Shown here: positions 36,201 through 46,257 of the stretch, piece after piece
Position numbering within the stretch: position 1 is the stretch's first letter
How the letters are laid out: each line of letters opens with the position of its first letter
Origin: Liolophura sinensis
Lineage: Eukaryota > Mollusca > Polyplacophora > Chitonida > Chitonidae
Assembly: GCF_032854445.1 (NCBI RefSeq)
Contig: NC_088300.1
Span: 77,677,966 to 77,741,965 of the forward strand
Length of the DNA stretch: 64,000 nt
Direction: 5' to 3'
Translations under genes and position numbers: made by a program
The notes under the pieces: generated by a model
Database searches by the model: none
What the model was told of the DNA's origin: nothing
Seen by the model: the letters and a program-made list of their open reading frames with translations, nothing else

Positions 36201-39200
36201 TTTGCCCGCTACACTGCTACACATCATCAACGCATAGGCATGATGAAATGCAGTCAAGGACATCCCATAGGTGTTCAGTTGGGCACAGATCAGGTGAACA
36301 CTTCAAAATTTGGCCTGTAGAAATGTGCTGCATACAGCAGCAACATATGATATGCATTGTCGTGCTGAAATGTTACCCCATGGCGTCAAACAAATGGGGT
36401 TAGTATTGGACACGGGATTTCATCATGGTATCTTACAGTAGTCAATTTACCATCGATGAAATGAAGTTGAGTGGATGGCTATGACTTTTCCTCGCCGCAT
36501 TATACCCTACACAGGATGGCAGCGTCAACATAGCGCTCACCGACCCGCCGCCAAACTGGCTGCCTCCCATCAGCTGTGTGTAGCTGAAAACAGGATTCAT
36601 CTGAATACATACGACGCCACCCTTGTGCCAAAGTGAACGAATATTAACCCAGTTGTGCCGACTCTGGCGTCACGTGATCTATACCCTGGAGTGGTCTACG
36701 GGCTTGGTTTGATTGGAAATCGGTTATTATTTAGCCGACTTTTTCATTAGCAGTGGCAGTGGTAGTGGCTGGCTTGAAATGATTGGTCATGTGAGGGAGG
36801 CGAATATGGCGGTCTTGGTCCCAGGTCGTCTCACGTGGTCGGTGGGCATGCGGGGGAATGGGTGTTGTGCCAAATTCTGTATGACTTCATCTGAGACGAC
36901 TAATTGCCAGTGTAAAGTGTAAAAACATGCCAGCCTCAAGCATGCCGATGGTGCGCTTTCATTGGCTTTGTGGTATGGTGCCTGTTGACTTAACTTTTGC
37001 TGGTGGCCTTTTGTACACCTGAGAGTAAGGAGTGCCAGGGAAGACCTTACAGATCACTGAATACTACAGATAGGGCCACACCTGTCTGATGGCTGTCAAA
37101 GTGGTGAATGTGCTTGAAATCGACAATAGTTTGGTTTTGGAGACTGGAATGTACTCTGGTGTGGAGTATTGCCTTTGGCCATCCCTCCGTACTGTATTGA
37201 CAAAAATCACAACATTATCTTGTGAAATATGGAAAAAATAGTGTTCTATTTATATTTTTGTTTAGTGTATATGACTTGAGCCATCACAGTGTTGTAGTGT
37301 CGCAGTGGAGATGTCATTGCTGTATTTCGCACAGGTTGTTATTGAAAACAAGTTTTTTTGTTGGGTTATGCAGGCAATATTGTGGCCCTTTTGTAACCTT
37401 GGTTGATACCCTTTAATGTGAAACAGACTGAAATCTGTATCAGTGTTAATTTATATTTTCCAGATAAGATCAGATGAAGAACAAAGAATGCAGAGAAGTT
37501 TTCATCAAACAGGTAACATTTGTCAACAAAACCATGTTTTATTAGACTTGCATGGAGTAAATCGAATATGGTACATACACTTTGGGGAACATATGGAAAC
37601 AGGCCTTCTTTGTCATTGTTTTTTGTCATTGAGTTTAGAATTTCAGTAACTAACCAGGGTAAAACTTTCTGTCTTGATGGGGTTAGGTGATAGACACAGC
37701 CAGGTGAAAACTTATCCCCCTATCCTCGTGGATGTAACAGTAGAGTACATGCCCAGGTGAAAACTTATCCCCCTGTCCTATTGGAGGTAACAATAGAATA
37801 CACAGCCAGGTTAAAATTTATCCCCCGTCCTAGTGGATGTAACAATAGAGTACACAGCCAGGTGAAAAATTATCCCCCTATCGTCGTGGATGTAACAGTA
37901 GAGTACATGCCCAGGTGAAAACTTATCCCCCTGTCCTATTGGAGGTAACAATAGAGTACACAGCCAGGTGAAAAATTATCCCCGTCCTAGTGGAGGTAGC
38001 AATAGAGTACACAGCCAGGTGGGTGGGTGCTTGGGGTTTAACGCCGTACTCAACAATTTTTCAGTCATATGACGACGAAGGAATCATTAGGGTGTATGTA
38101 CGTGTAATGTGCCTCCTTGTTGCAGGACGGATTTCCACCGCTCTTTTATTTAGTGCTGCTTCACTGAGAAGACTTATCGAAGGCATGTAAGTCGCCCCGC
38201 CCGAGCCATTATACTGATACGGGTCAACCAGTCGTTGCACTATCCCCTTCATGCTGAACGCCAAGCGAGGAAGTTACAACTTCCTCTTTTAAAGTCTTAG
38301 GTGTGACTGGATCAAGGATTGATCCTGGATCTACCGGTCCCGAAGCGGACGCTCTACCAAATGTGCTAACCAGGCCGGTCCACAGCCAGGTGAAAACTTA
38401 TCCCTGTGTCCTAGTGGAGGTAACAATAGAGTACATGGCCAGGTGAAAACTTATCCCCCTGTCCTAGTCGATGTAACAATAGAGTACACAACCAGGTGAA
38501 AATTTATCCCCCTGTCCTAGTCGATGTAACAATAGAGTACACAACCAGGTGAAAATTTATCCCCCTGTCCTAGTGGATGTAACAGTAGAGTACACAGTCA
38601 GGTGAAAACTTATCCCCCTGACCTAGTGGATGTAACAATAGAGTACATGGCCAGGTGAAAACTTATCCCCCTGTCCTAGTCGATGTAACAATAGAGTACA
38701 CAACCAGGTGAAAACTTATCCCCCTGTCCTAGTGGATGTAACAATAGAGTACACAACCAGGTGAAAATTTATCCCCCTGTCCTAGTGGATGTAACAGTAG
38801 AGTACACAGTCAGGTGAAAACTTATCCCCCTGACCTAATGGATGTAACAATAGAGTACATGGCCAGGTGAAAACTTATCCCCCTGTCCTAGTTGATGTAA
38901 CAATAGAGTACACAACCAGGTGAAAACTTATCCCCCTGTCCTAGTCGATGTAACAATAGAGTACACAACCAGGTGAAAATTTATCCCCCTGTCCTAGTGG
39001 ATGTAACAGTAGAGTACACAGTCAGGTGAAAACTTATCCCCCTGACCTAGTGGATGTAACAATAGAGTACACAACCAGGTGAAAATTTATCCCTGTGTCC
39101 TAGTGGATGTAACAATAGAGTACACAGCCAGGTGAAAATTTATCCCTGTTCTACTGGATGTAACAATATGGTACACAACCAGGTGAAAATTTAGTCCTCT

Positions 39201-42200
39201 GTCCTGGTGGAGGTAACAATAGAGTACACAGCCAGGTGAAAACTTATCCCCCTGACCTAATGGATGTAACAATAGAGTACACAGCCAGGTGAACACTTGT
39301 CCCCCTGTCCTAGTGGAGGTAGCAATAGAGTACACAGCCAGGTGAAAACTTATCCCCCCTGTCCTAGTGGAGGTAACAATATGGTACACAACCAGGTGAA
39401 AATTTAGTCCTCTGTCCTGGTGGAGGTAACAATACAGTACCCACCCAGTTGAAAATTTATCCCTGTGTCCTAGTGGAGGTAACAATATGGTACACAGATA
39501 AAGATTATTGCTCTGATTAGAATGTTCTGGTTCCTGGTAGGGTTTAATCTACCCATGCCATGCTTTACAGCACATTTGTGGCCTCATTTTCCTCAATAAA
39601 ATGTCTTAAATGTTTGTTTTGGGGAATATATCCAGATGGCAGTGTTGGTATGGTGCAGCCAGTATCCACAGATAAGGAGAATACCATACAACCAAGGTCA
39701 GTAGTACTATTACAAGTTTTTTTTATTACATCATTACCATTTTTGAATTCTCATCTCCTTGACAAAGTTAAGTGAGTTAACATCAGAGAAAGGGGATAGT
39801 GTATTAGTTTTTTTGTCAATACAAGTGTCCAGTTTTTCTGCCGGCTTGATAAAGCAGTGGAGCATTGCACCTGTGCGTAGCTGTGTGTCTGTGTACAGTT
39901 GTGTATGTGTGTGGCTTAATCCTGTGAGGAAGATATCTCAAAACCAAGCCAACCCCTCATGGTTTATAAAGGCTTAGTTAAATAAGAACTTACACTGATT
40001 CTTCAACCTTTTCAACCACCTCTGCAACAAGTTCTTTGAAACATTCTGAGAGAACAGTAGGGGGTAGAGAAATAATATGCACAGTTTTATGATGGCCGCA
40101 TCTTTCATGACACAAACGATGCATTCGGATGTCATTTTCATAATAATTGCATGCATGACTTCCACCGAAAAGAAGTGCTTTAGAGGTAGAAAAGGTTTAA
40201 GATTTACAATAAGCACAAGTCAGTAATGGAACATCCCCCCTTGTGTAAATGGAAGAAGGGAATGTGCCGTTTTTACAAGTGAATTCATAAATACCATCGT
40301 ACATGGAAACTTGCAAGAACATTTACAGATTTCAAATTTTTACAAATTCTGTTAAAAGGTAAGTATTTAACCTCATTCTGTGAATTATCTTAAATGTTAA
40401 CATGCTGGTTATCAAGTTTCTGCTGTCCTCTCGGTCCTATGTGGGAAGGTCTATGAGCAGCCTGCAGATGGTCGTGGGTTTTTCCCTGGGACCTGCCCCA
40501 TTTCCTCCCACTATAATGCTGGCCACTGTCGTATAAGTGAAATATCCTCGAGTAAGGCGTAAAACACCAATCAGATAAATAAATAAGTTTCTGCAGTTTG
40601 TACATTCTGGGAATTATTTGACATTATTAATTGATTTTCAGTTACTGTCTACTCTACATTACTGGGTTGTATGGATAGCTCTTATTGTCTGTTTGTCCAT
40701 CTGTTTGCCTGGGATTATCACGGTATAAGTTAACCAGACTCATTTTCTCTCGTGTTTGATCACAGGACGTCCCCATCAAAACAGAATGTGAATAGAGTAG
40801 TTCTGGATAGCAGGGAAGTTCGTTCAAGATTAAACAGAGATTTTTCAAAGTTCAGGTAAATTTTTTGTACATATACTTCTATCTTTGTACTCCTGCTAAT
40901 GTCGTTCCCTGATGCTAATACTGTTCATTGGTGTCCAGCAACAGTGAAAGTCAAGTTAAGGTAAATGTTAGGGGTGATACCTCTTCATGTGTTGAGCTCA
41001 GGTTAGCATACACGTAAAGCACAATAACACAAGGGGGGATGTTCCATTACTGACTCCCTGTGTCGAAGGTGTCTAGGTGTAGACAGCTTTGGATGCAAAC
41101 ACTCACTGGATTGGATCATTGGATTTGTACAGAATGGCCACTTTGTGACAGTTTTTTTTATGCTCATCTGCGTATTGATGGGTTGCTACTTTGGTTTGAT
41201 GTTTTACATGTTTCATCTCTTGTCGACTTCTTGTCATATCACCATAGCACAAGCCCCTTGCCTTCATATCGCCGACAAGTTTATAGAGTTCTGTAGCTTT
41301 TTGTGATGGATTTCTTTTTCCTGTCAACAATACTGAAAGAACTGTTTGACATTGTTCCTATAAAGTTTAGAATACAATGATCCTGCGTATTTAGATTTCC
41401 GATCCACTTGGCACTATCTGTCAGTCACTCTGCCATCTATGACATCAATCCTGGCCATTTTGTGTCTTGTCAGTCCAAAATTATTTGACTTTTCTATTTT
41501 TCATGTTTGGGTGTGTAGGAACACAGCTGAATCTACATATCATTACCGACGCAACAGAAACAGGAGAGATCGACACCGTCTTTCTGAGAGCAGGAGTAGT
41601 ATCACTAGTTTGTCTGACAGCTCAGATGTGGGTAAGCATATGTTAATTTGTATTATTAACCGATACTGTACCGGATAAATTCTGAATCAAGTAAATAAAC
41701 TATTTGAAAGTTGATTTTGTGGATTGGTTGTACATAAAAAGTGATATTAACATGTCAATGTCGATGTAGGAAGCGTAGTGTACAGGGTAAAAGATTGTTT
41801 GCTCATCGTGACATAAATGTAGAATACAGGCCATGAAAATTTGGGTGGTTGTATACATAACCAAAATATCGGTTATGCATTTTAAATCCTTGAATATTGG
41901 ATTGATTGGTTTTGTCACCGTGCCAAAACAGACCAATCGTTCACGCAAACTGGTTATGTGAACGTTTGGCTAATAAAGTCATCTATAGTACTTTGTAGTA
42001 GCTTTTTTCCTTTTATTTACTGTAACTTCTTCAAAGCCTATTGATGTGCGTATGATGTTGGAATGTATTGCAGCACAGTCTGTAATCATACATATCCTCG
42101 GATAGCGCAGTGGCTACAAGGGGTCGGGGGGGGGGGGGGGGTCACACAGCATGAACTTTGATCAGAATACATTAGGGAGGGTCAGGATGCCACTATAAAT

Positions 42201-45200
42201 CATTTTTGTCATACACACTGAGCACACTTTCAATGCCAGATCAGCACGTTTTATATTCATGAGTATTTTTATTTTCTTTTGATGATTAATAATTACTTTT
42301 ACAGTGAACTACTTTTAGTGTGTGTAATATCCTGATGGCATGCGGAATCCTCACCATCCCTGTCAGATAAAATGGTTTCGTCAACAGGGTGAAATAATAT
42401 AACCATTGACGCGAGCGAATGTCAGTGAAGACAAGCTCATGGAAAGTTGTAGACTAGTGAAAGTTTAAATTTTGTTCAAATTGATTGTCACCTTTCTCCG
42501 CCTGCCACTAGCTCACCAAGAGCACATTACATATCTGACAAATGCTGCCAACTAGCACGTGTTGTGTACATAACAAAGGAGACATAGTGTGCATGCTCAC
42601 GGCAGGAAAATATGGCTGAAAGTCGAACAGTAATTTCTTAGCCAAAACTTTTAATATTTTGTTTTAACATGGAAGCCTTCTCACGAGTTACCTATATGTC
42701 ATCACGAAGTTAATGGGTGGTTTGTAGGCTGGACTTGACAGCACAAATGACAGGAGACAGCGCAGATGCATTGACCCAATTAATAAATAGAGCACGGACC
42801 TCAATGAAATTTAGTCAGAGCAGAAAGCTGGTGACTGTATTAATTTTAGTGCATAGTAGCATTGAGTTCAAGTTCAGTAGAATGTTTTGCAGTATCAAAT
42901 CAGCACCAAATGACAGCTTTCGTTCACAGTAATATTAGTGCTTGTTTTTGTCAACGGACAAGTATTAAACAACCTGGGAAGAGGTAGCTCTAACAACTGA
43001 CTTGACTTCTATTTTGTGGTAGCTGTCGCTGAGGATGGCTGGCAACCTTGCGCGGATAACTCTAATATACCTGTCTAGTGCTACGCAGTTCTAGTGCTGC
43101 CTTAGTTCGCGCCAGATTTCGTGGCCTGAGTGTTCCTGATTTGCTGTATAACAAAACATGAATGATAAGAGACACTACCTGAATTACCTCCCTTGTTGCA
43201 TGACATTGACTATGGTGTTATACGAGAAGCTTGAAGCCTGAAACAACTACAAGTCGGCCCTGACTATTAAAGCATGTAGTATGTAGTTTATGTCACAACA
43301 GTGTGAAATATCTTCTGGGCAACAATACTGTGTGGAAAAGTATCAGCCTTTGGGAGTGGCAGAGTTTTTTAATCAAAATAAATAAAATAAATAAATCAAT
43401 GTAAAACCGAAAGCATAGATACATACATACTCCTAGAAATGCACCTTTTAAACGGGGACAGGGACACCAATGGAGGTAATTTGATGTGGCTCTATTACAT
43501 GTAGCACAGGAGGGTATAGAATTGTCTTTAGAAAAGATTGTAATTCAAGAGAAATAAAATAGTTAAGAAAGTCAGCTAACAATTTGTTCTGACTGACTGG
43601 CTCCCCCAAATTCAAAACTTGTTTACTGCCGCTTTCTAAATATCAAGGAAATGAAATGTTTCACTTATTTTCAGAACTTTTAGCACCTTATCGTGGCTAA
43701 CACACAGTGTTGATAAGTTGATCACAATGTACAGTGATAACGTTACATAACATGTAAATAATGTAAGGAAATGAAACACGTGTGTGATGTATATGAAGGA
43801 GCAATATCTGTGATAGATGGTAATATTCTACTATAAAGGTGTACCAGTAAATGTATGACAGCTGACTTACGTTTCTGAACATTCATGGTCCTACTCTGAC
43901 CAAAGGCACTAAGGTGTATAGATTAAGTCAGGTGTATAGATTAAGTCAGGTGTATAGATTAAGTCAGGTGTATAGATTAAGGCTCTTAGTCACTCAGGTT
44001 GACTCCTAGATTGACATATATTGTAGTGTAGGAAAACTGCTGGTATAAGTATGGGGGGATAATATGGAAACAAAAGTTTTCTGTCATTTCCGGTTTCGCC
44101 TGGTGTGTCGTCATGTACGATCACATTTTTGACATTGCTACCATCACTGATGCGTACCCACAATCGATACTGTACTGTCAAAAGCTGTCAATGTCATTCT
44201 GGCACAATTGCCTTTTTATTTATTATCTGCCTGACTGAAAATCAATTAAGGAATGTTATTACTTCACACCAGGCAGATTTTACTGAAACTTTGAAAGATT
44301 TTTATTTTTAAGGTGTCCTTATTTATTGGTGTTAATCAGCAGAAAACCTTTTGAACTATGGTGTTAGCTTTGTTCCATAGGATTTCTTTTTGAACTATGG
44401 TTTCGGCTTTGTTCCACAGGATTTCCTTCTGAGCTATGGTGTCAGTTTTGTTCCACAGGATTTCCTTTTAAACTGTGGTGTTAGCTTTGTTCCACAGGAT
44501 TACCTTCTGAACTATGGTGTCAGCTTTGTTCGATAGGATTTCCTTCTGAACTCTTGTGTTAGTTTTGTTCCACAGGATTTCATTCTGAAATATGGTGTTA
44601 GCTTTGTTCCACAGGATTTCCTTCTGAACTATGGTGTTAGCTTTGTTCCACAGGATTTCCTTCTGAACTATGGTGTTAGCTTTGTTCCACGGGATTTCCT
44701 TCTGAACTATGGTGTCAGCTTTGTTCCATGGGATTTCCTTTTAAACTGTGGTTTTAGCTTTGTTTCATAGGATTTCCTTCTGAACTATGGTGTTACCTTT
44801 GTTCCATGGGATTTCCTTCTGGACTACATGTATGGTGTCAGCTTTGTTTCACAGGATTTCCCTCTGAACTACATGTATGGTGTCAGCTTTGTTCCACAGG
44901 ATTTCCTTCTGAATTATGGTATCAGCTTTGTTCCACGGGATTTCCTTTTAAACTATGATGTTAGCTTTGTTTCATAGGAATTCCTTCTGAACTATGGTGT
45001 CAGCTGTGTTCCACAGGATTTCCTTCTGAACTATGGTATCAGCTTTGTTCCACAGGATTACCTTCTGAACTATGGTGTTACTTTTGTTCCACAGGATTTC
45101 CTTCTGAACTATGATGTCACCTTTTTTTCACAGGATTTCCTTCTGAACTGTGGTGTTACCTTTCTTCCATAGGATTCCCTTCATATCATTTTAATATTTC

Positions 45201-45711
45201 CTACCTAATTTTTCTTTGAGCCGAAGTAGCACTTCAGGTCAAAACCAACATTTTGTTTATAGCAGTCCAAGAACGTGTGCTGATTGGATGCCAAATTACC
45301 TGTAGACCAATTTACAGTTCAGATAATTTAGCCAATTACCTAGACTTGGTTGCCTGCTGCTGTAGAGAACAAAAACCAGTTTTGATTTGGTTCGTCTTAA
45401 ATAACCATCCCTGTACACTTGTGATATTTCTCATTTGAATGAAATCTTCCCTAGGGAATTTGCCAACACTTGGGGATAAACCAGTGGTGAGGAGGAGCCT
45501 GCAGATGTCCCCAGAGAGTAACACATCCCGCTGTAGAAGCCGTGTGAAATGGTCAGAGCAAGAGGTCAAGCAGTTGAGACAGGGGGTCAAGCGCTTCGGC
45601 AAAGGACAGTGGGCAAAGATCAGAGACGCCTATCCTTTCAATGGCAGGACGTCTGTAGACCTCAAAGATAAATGGAGAAATATCGAAAAACAAGCTCCAG
45701 CAAGTGTCTGA
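26067..45711 (+). CDS. TERF: Telomeric repeat-binding factor (TERF1/TERF2-like), 11 exons
   Basis: Exons: 26067-26178, 29634-29875, 30790-30873, 34063-34197, 34880-34998, 35566-35680, 37464-37512, 39636-39696, 40766-40855, 41519-41631, 45455-45711. All introns are GT-AG, all junction phases agree, and the joined frame is 1,377 nt (458 residues). Residues about 4-195 match the TRFH dimerisation domain: WILQYVCRSMWNEF (helix 1), then VLVCCRKKDFSVAKDVYNRI, then LESVIKSKDSSHPLL. Residues 403-453 form a Myb/homeodomain-like DNA-binding domain with Trp 406, 426 and 447 and the telobox VDLKDKWRN. Length fits human TRF1 (439) and TRF2 (about 500-540). No acidic or Gly/Arg-rich N-terminal arm is present. 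The start ATG has A at -3 and G at +4. Known role of the family: dimers bind double-stranded TTAGGG repeats and anchor shelterin. Residue 346-361 linker is Arg-rich (RRNRNRRDRHRL), a likely nuclear signal. Skipped small exons cannot be excluded. Confidence 0.93.
26179..29633 (+). other. TERF: TERF intron 1
   Basis: 3.4-kb intron with GT (26179) and AG (29632-29633) ends and a pyrimidine-rich acceptor (GGTTATTTTTCAG). It contains the TA-linked repeat cluster at 27000-27560; the rest is AT-rich, with no further exon seen. Confidence 0.8.
27000..27560. repeat. Cluster of TA tracts alternating with a 60-bp unit, plus dispersed flank
   Basis: Three nearly identical copies of a 60-bp segment (starting AAAGCCTATGCTTGAAATTA, containing TTTTAGTCATAATTAGCAT) are separated by TA runs of varying length, period about 83 bp (27028-27250). 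The segment TAGTGCAGTCACTAACTAAA follows at about 27500. One diverged copy of both parts occurs at 25021-25140, so this is a dispersed repeat whose unit was tandemly amplified here. Confidence 0.9.
29634..34197 (+). CDS. TERF: TERF exons 2-4 (remainder of the TRFH domain)
   Basis: Exon 2 (29634-29875), exon 3 (30790-30873) and exon 4 (34063-34197) encode residues 38-191. Exons 3 and 4 are phase 0 at both ends. Exon 3 (AVLVCCRKKDFSVAKDVYNR then IFEG) is the counterpart of the human TRF1 segment AVCMENGNFKEAEEVFERIF. Exon 4 carries LESVIKSKDSSHP and LKKAVSGLQSIHEKL, matching the last long TRFH helices. A nearby frame at about 33947 preceded by a CAG does not fit the reading phase and was left out. 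Confidence 0.9.
31063..33031 (+). mobile_element. pogo/Tigger-like DNA transposon, decayed
   Basis: About 1.97-kb element flanked by TA (31061-31062 and 33032-33033). The left end reads CTGTAAATGCCTTTTTATTC; the right end on the minus strand reads CTGTAAATGCCTTTTTATTT. The repeats continue with similar TTCGCGG-type blocks to about 45 bp. TA target duplication fits the Tc1/mariner-pogo superfamily. It encodes a broken transposase and interrupts the intron-3 minisatellite of TERF. Confidence 0.92.
31515..32825 (+). pseudogene. pogo/Tigger-type transposase (DDE_1), broken
   Basis: The N-terminal remnant RGDYNSYDDGTRAKIAQ (about 31685) resembles the start of the helix-turn-helix region. A 201-codon uninterrupted stretch (31907-32512) carries LVINWDQTSLGMVPGGEW with the first catalytic Asp, then GIDDKRQMTGLLAVSKAGEF and LPPQFIYPGK. 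After a frameshift come LAIFDVFRAHQGED (second Asp), then VPACCTDRLQPLALSVNKEF (third Asp, in yet another frame) and IIKRRDLIQAGF near the C-terminus. Stops and several frame changes exclude a functional enzyme, though the three Asp can still be recognised. The core frame ends in RPPRSV only because of the frameshift. Confidence 0.88.
33475..33760 (+). mobile_element. SINE family C
   Basis: Head region with GAGCGTCTTGCCTCGTAG and box B-like GGATCAAACCC, then CATACCAAAGACTAAAAATG, AGGTTAGAGCAAGCATG and GGCAATAGCACTTTGGTGCC. It matches the minus-strand copies at 4385 and 50297 in order but is diverged, and the 3' tail is poorly preserved. It lies in TERF intron 3. Confidence 0.7.
34880..41631 (+). 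CDS. TERF: TERF exons 5-10 (linker between TRFH and Myb domains)
   Basis: Exons 34880-34998, 35566-35680, 37464-37512, 39636-39696, 40766-40855 and 41519-41631 encode residues 192-374. The sequence is polar and of low predicted order. Exon 9 contains NVNRVVLDSREV, resembling the TIN2-binding segment of human TRF2. Exon 10 is Arg- and Ser-rich. Donors are mostly strong (GTATGT, GTGAGT, GTAACA, GTCAGT, GTAAAT, GTAAGC). Phase continuity across all six is the main support, since linkers in this family are poorly conserved. Confidence 0.82.
36029..37267 (-). mobile_element. Tc1-like DNA transposon, decayed
   Basis: About 1.24-kb element with TA at both ends and similar ends: left CTGAACAAAAATATAAACGC, right (minus strand) CACTAAACAAAAATATAAAT. 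The ends differ by a small indel and some substitutions. The interior encodes a broken Tc1-like transposase on the minus strand. It lies in TERF intron 6. Confidence 0.85.
36170..36960 (-). pseudogene. Tc1-like transposase, multiple frameshifts and stops
   Basis: Minus-strand fragments in the order expected for Tc1: RETTWDQDRHIRLPHMTNHF (DNA-binding region), RQSRHNWVNIRSLWH, then WRRMYSDESCFQLHTADGRQ with PVWRRVGERYVDAAI (first catalytic Asp in SDES). Nearer the left end come GVTFQHDNAYH (second Asp, normally QDNARPH) and PTEHLWDVL-like sequence. The usual GGSVMVWGGI segment is not recognisable. Stops and frame changes make it nonfunctional. Confidence 0.85.
37680..39510. repeat. 53-bp minisatellite in TERF intron 7, split by a SINE
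   Basis: About 27 copies of a 53-bp unit containing CAGGTGAAAACTTATCCCCC, then TGTCCTAGTGGATGTAACAA and TAGAGTACACAGC. Larger blocks of about three units recur between 38400 and 39060, showing higher-order duplication. A family A SINE (38022-38380) interrupts the array. Minus-strand open frames in it are repeat artefacts. Confidence 0.96.
38022..38380 (-). mobile_element. SINE family A inserted in the 53-bp minisatellite
   Basis: Reverse-oriented full copy: the 3' end at left (GTGCTTGGGGTTTAACGCCG-like, then CAATTTTTCAGTCATATGAC) and the tRNA-like head at right (CCGAAGCGGACGCTCTACCA, then CCAGGCCGG). The flanking CACAGCCAGGTG at 38010-38021 and 38381-38392 may be the target duplication, although this 12-mer is also part of the array unit. 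Confidence 0.95.
40424..40583 (+). mobile_element. SINE family B, head-truncated, with target-site duplication
   Basis: Body (GCAGCCTGCAGATGGTCGTG, CCATTTCCTCCCACTATAAT, GTCGTATAAGTGAAATATCC) and tail (GAGTAAGGCGTAAAACACCA, then AAATAAAT). The 10-bp direct repeat AAGTTTCTGC lies at 40414-40423 and 40584-40593. It lies in TERF intron 8. Confidence 0.9.
40766..40855 (+). CDS. TERF: TERF exon 9, with a TIN2-binding-like motif
   Basis: Residues 306-336. Acceptor TTTGATCACAG/G, donor TTCAG/GTAAAT. NRVVLDSR (residues 315-322) aligns with the core ISRLVLEE of the segment by which human TRF2 binds TIN2. The exon sits in the disordered linker between the two domains, as in human TRF2. The short motif could match by chance. 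Confidence 0.8.
42126..42141. repeat. G homopolymer, about 16 G
   Basis: An uninterrupted run of about 16 G preceded by GGGGTC in TERF intron 10, able to form a G-quadruplex. Just upstream, CTCGGATAGCGCAGTGGCTA resembles the head of SINE family A and may be a head-only fragment. Confidence 0.7.
43912..43985. repeat. 18-bp tandem repeat, four copies
   Basis: AGGTGTATAGATTAAGTC repeated four times, nearly perfectly, in TERF intron 10. Confidence 0.95.
44340..45186. repeat. 39-bp minisatellite in TERF intron 10
   Basis: About 21 copies of a 39-bp unit containing GAACTATGGTGTTAGCTTTG then TTCCACAGGATTTCCTTCT. Two units carry an extra ACATGTAT-type insert near 44830 and 44870. Each unit has a pyrimidine-rich stretch ending in CACAG/GA, resembling a splice acceptor, and the array ends about 270 bp before the true acceptor of the last TERF exon. 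Confidence 0.96.
45455..45711 (+). CDS. TERF: TERF exon 11 (Myb/telobox DNA-binding domain, stop codon)
   Basis: Residues 374-458. Acceptor GAAATCTTCCCTAG. The domain starts at SRVKWSEQEVKQLRQGVKRF (residues 402-421), continues GKGQWAKIRDAYPFNGRT and ends in VDLKDKWRNIEKQ. Three Trp at 20-21-residue spacing form the core; V441, D442, K444 and R448 of the third helix are positions that in human TRF1/TRF2 contact TTAGGG DNA. Only five residues follow, so the domain is C-terminal, as in vertebrate TRFs. The stop TGA is at 45709-45711. Confidence 0.96.
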
Positions 45712-46257
45712 AACGATTATTTTAAGTTGTATTTTATTGAATACAATTTTTGTAATATTTGGCTCATAAAATGAAAAAGTTTCAGGGCCAAAATGGTGCT
45801 CCCAACATATACAGAAAGTAAAGATCAAGTTAGTTGGAGAATCGTTGTTAGGATAGACCTATTTATTGGTGACTGATGATTGTGAAATAGTTCTAAAGAG
45901 AATTTTTATTACATCCAGCCAGATATATGTACTTATCTTTGTTGGTTTGAAAGCAGTTAAATCCATTATGCGCAGTTGGAGCGTTTGTAGCAAAAAACTT
46001 ACATCAAAGCTCAGAAATAAGCCCAAAACAGGTAAAATAACTTGTGTGATTGTAACGACAAATGTAAGTGTTTCTGAAGTACCCAGTGCCCTTCATGGTT
46101 CCTCTAGTCCCGCAAAACTTTGCACGGCCTCTTACTTAAGAGTACCTGGTGTCAAACGGACTGTCATGTATGGGAAAATCAAAAGCTGACCAGTCGGTTA
46201 TCTGTGAATAGGCTCTTATTGCCATGACATACTTTCACACATCATTCTACTCTCTGG

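Larger units (their letters stand above)
40218..41055. repeat. Perfect 29-bp inverted repeat flanking TERF exon 9
   Basis: 40218-40246 (begins AGTCAGTAATGGAACATCCC) and 41027-41055 are exact reverse complements over 29 bp, 780 bp apart. TERF exon 9 (40766-40855) and a family B SINE lie between them. No target duplication or transposase is visible, so the origin is unclear. Confidence 0.9.

Noticed and set aside
45866-46189. 107-codon open frame after TERF
   Set aside because: Lies in the probable TERF 3' untranslated region, with no recognisable domain.
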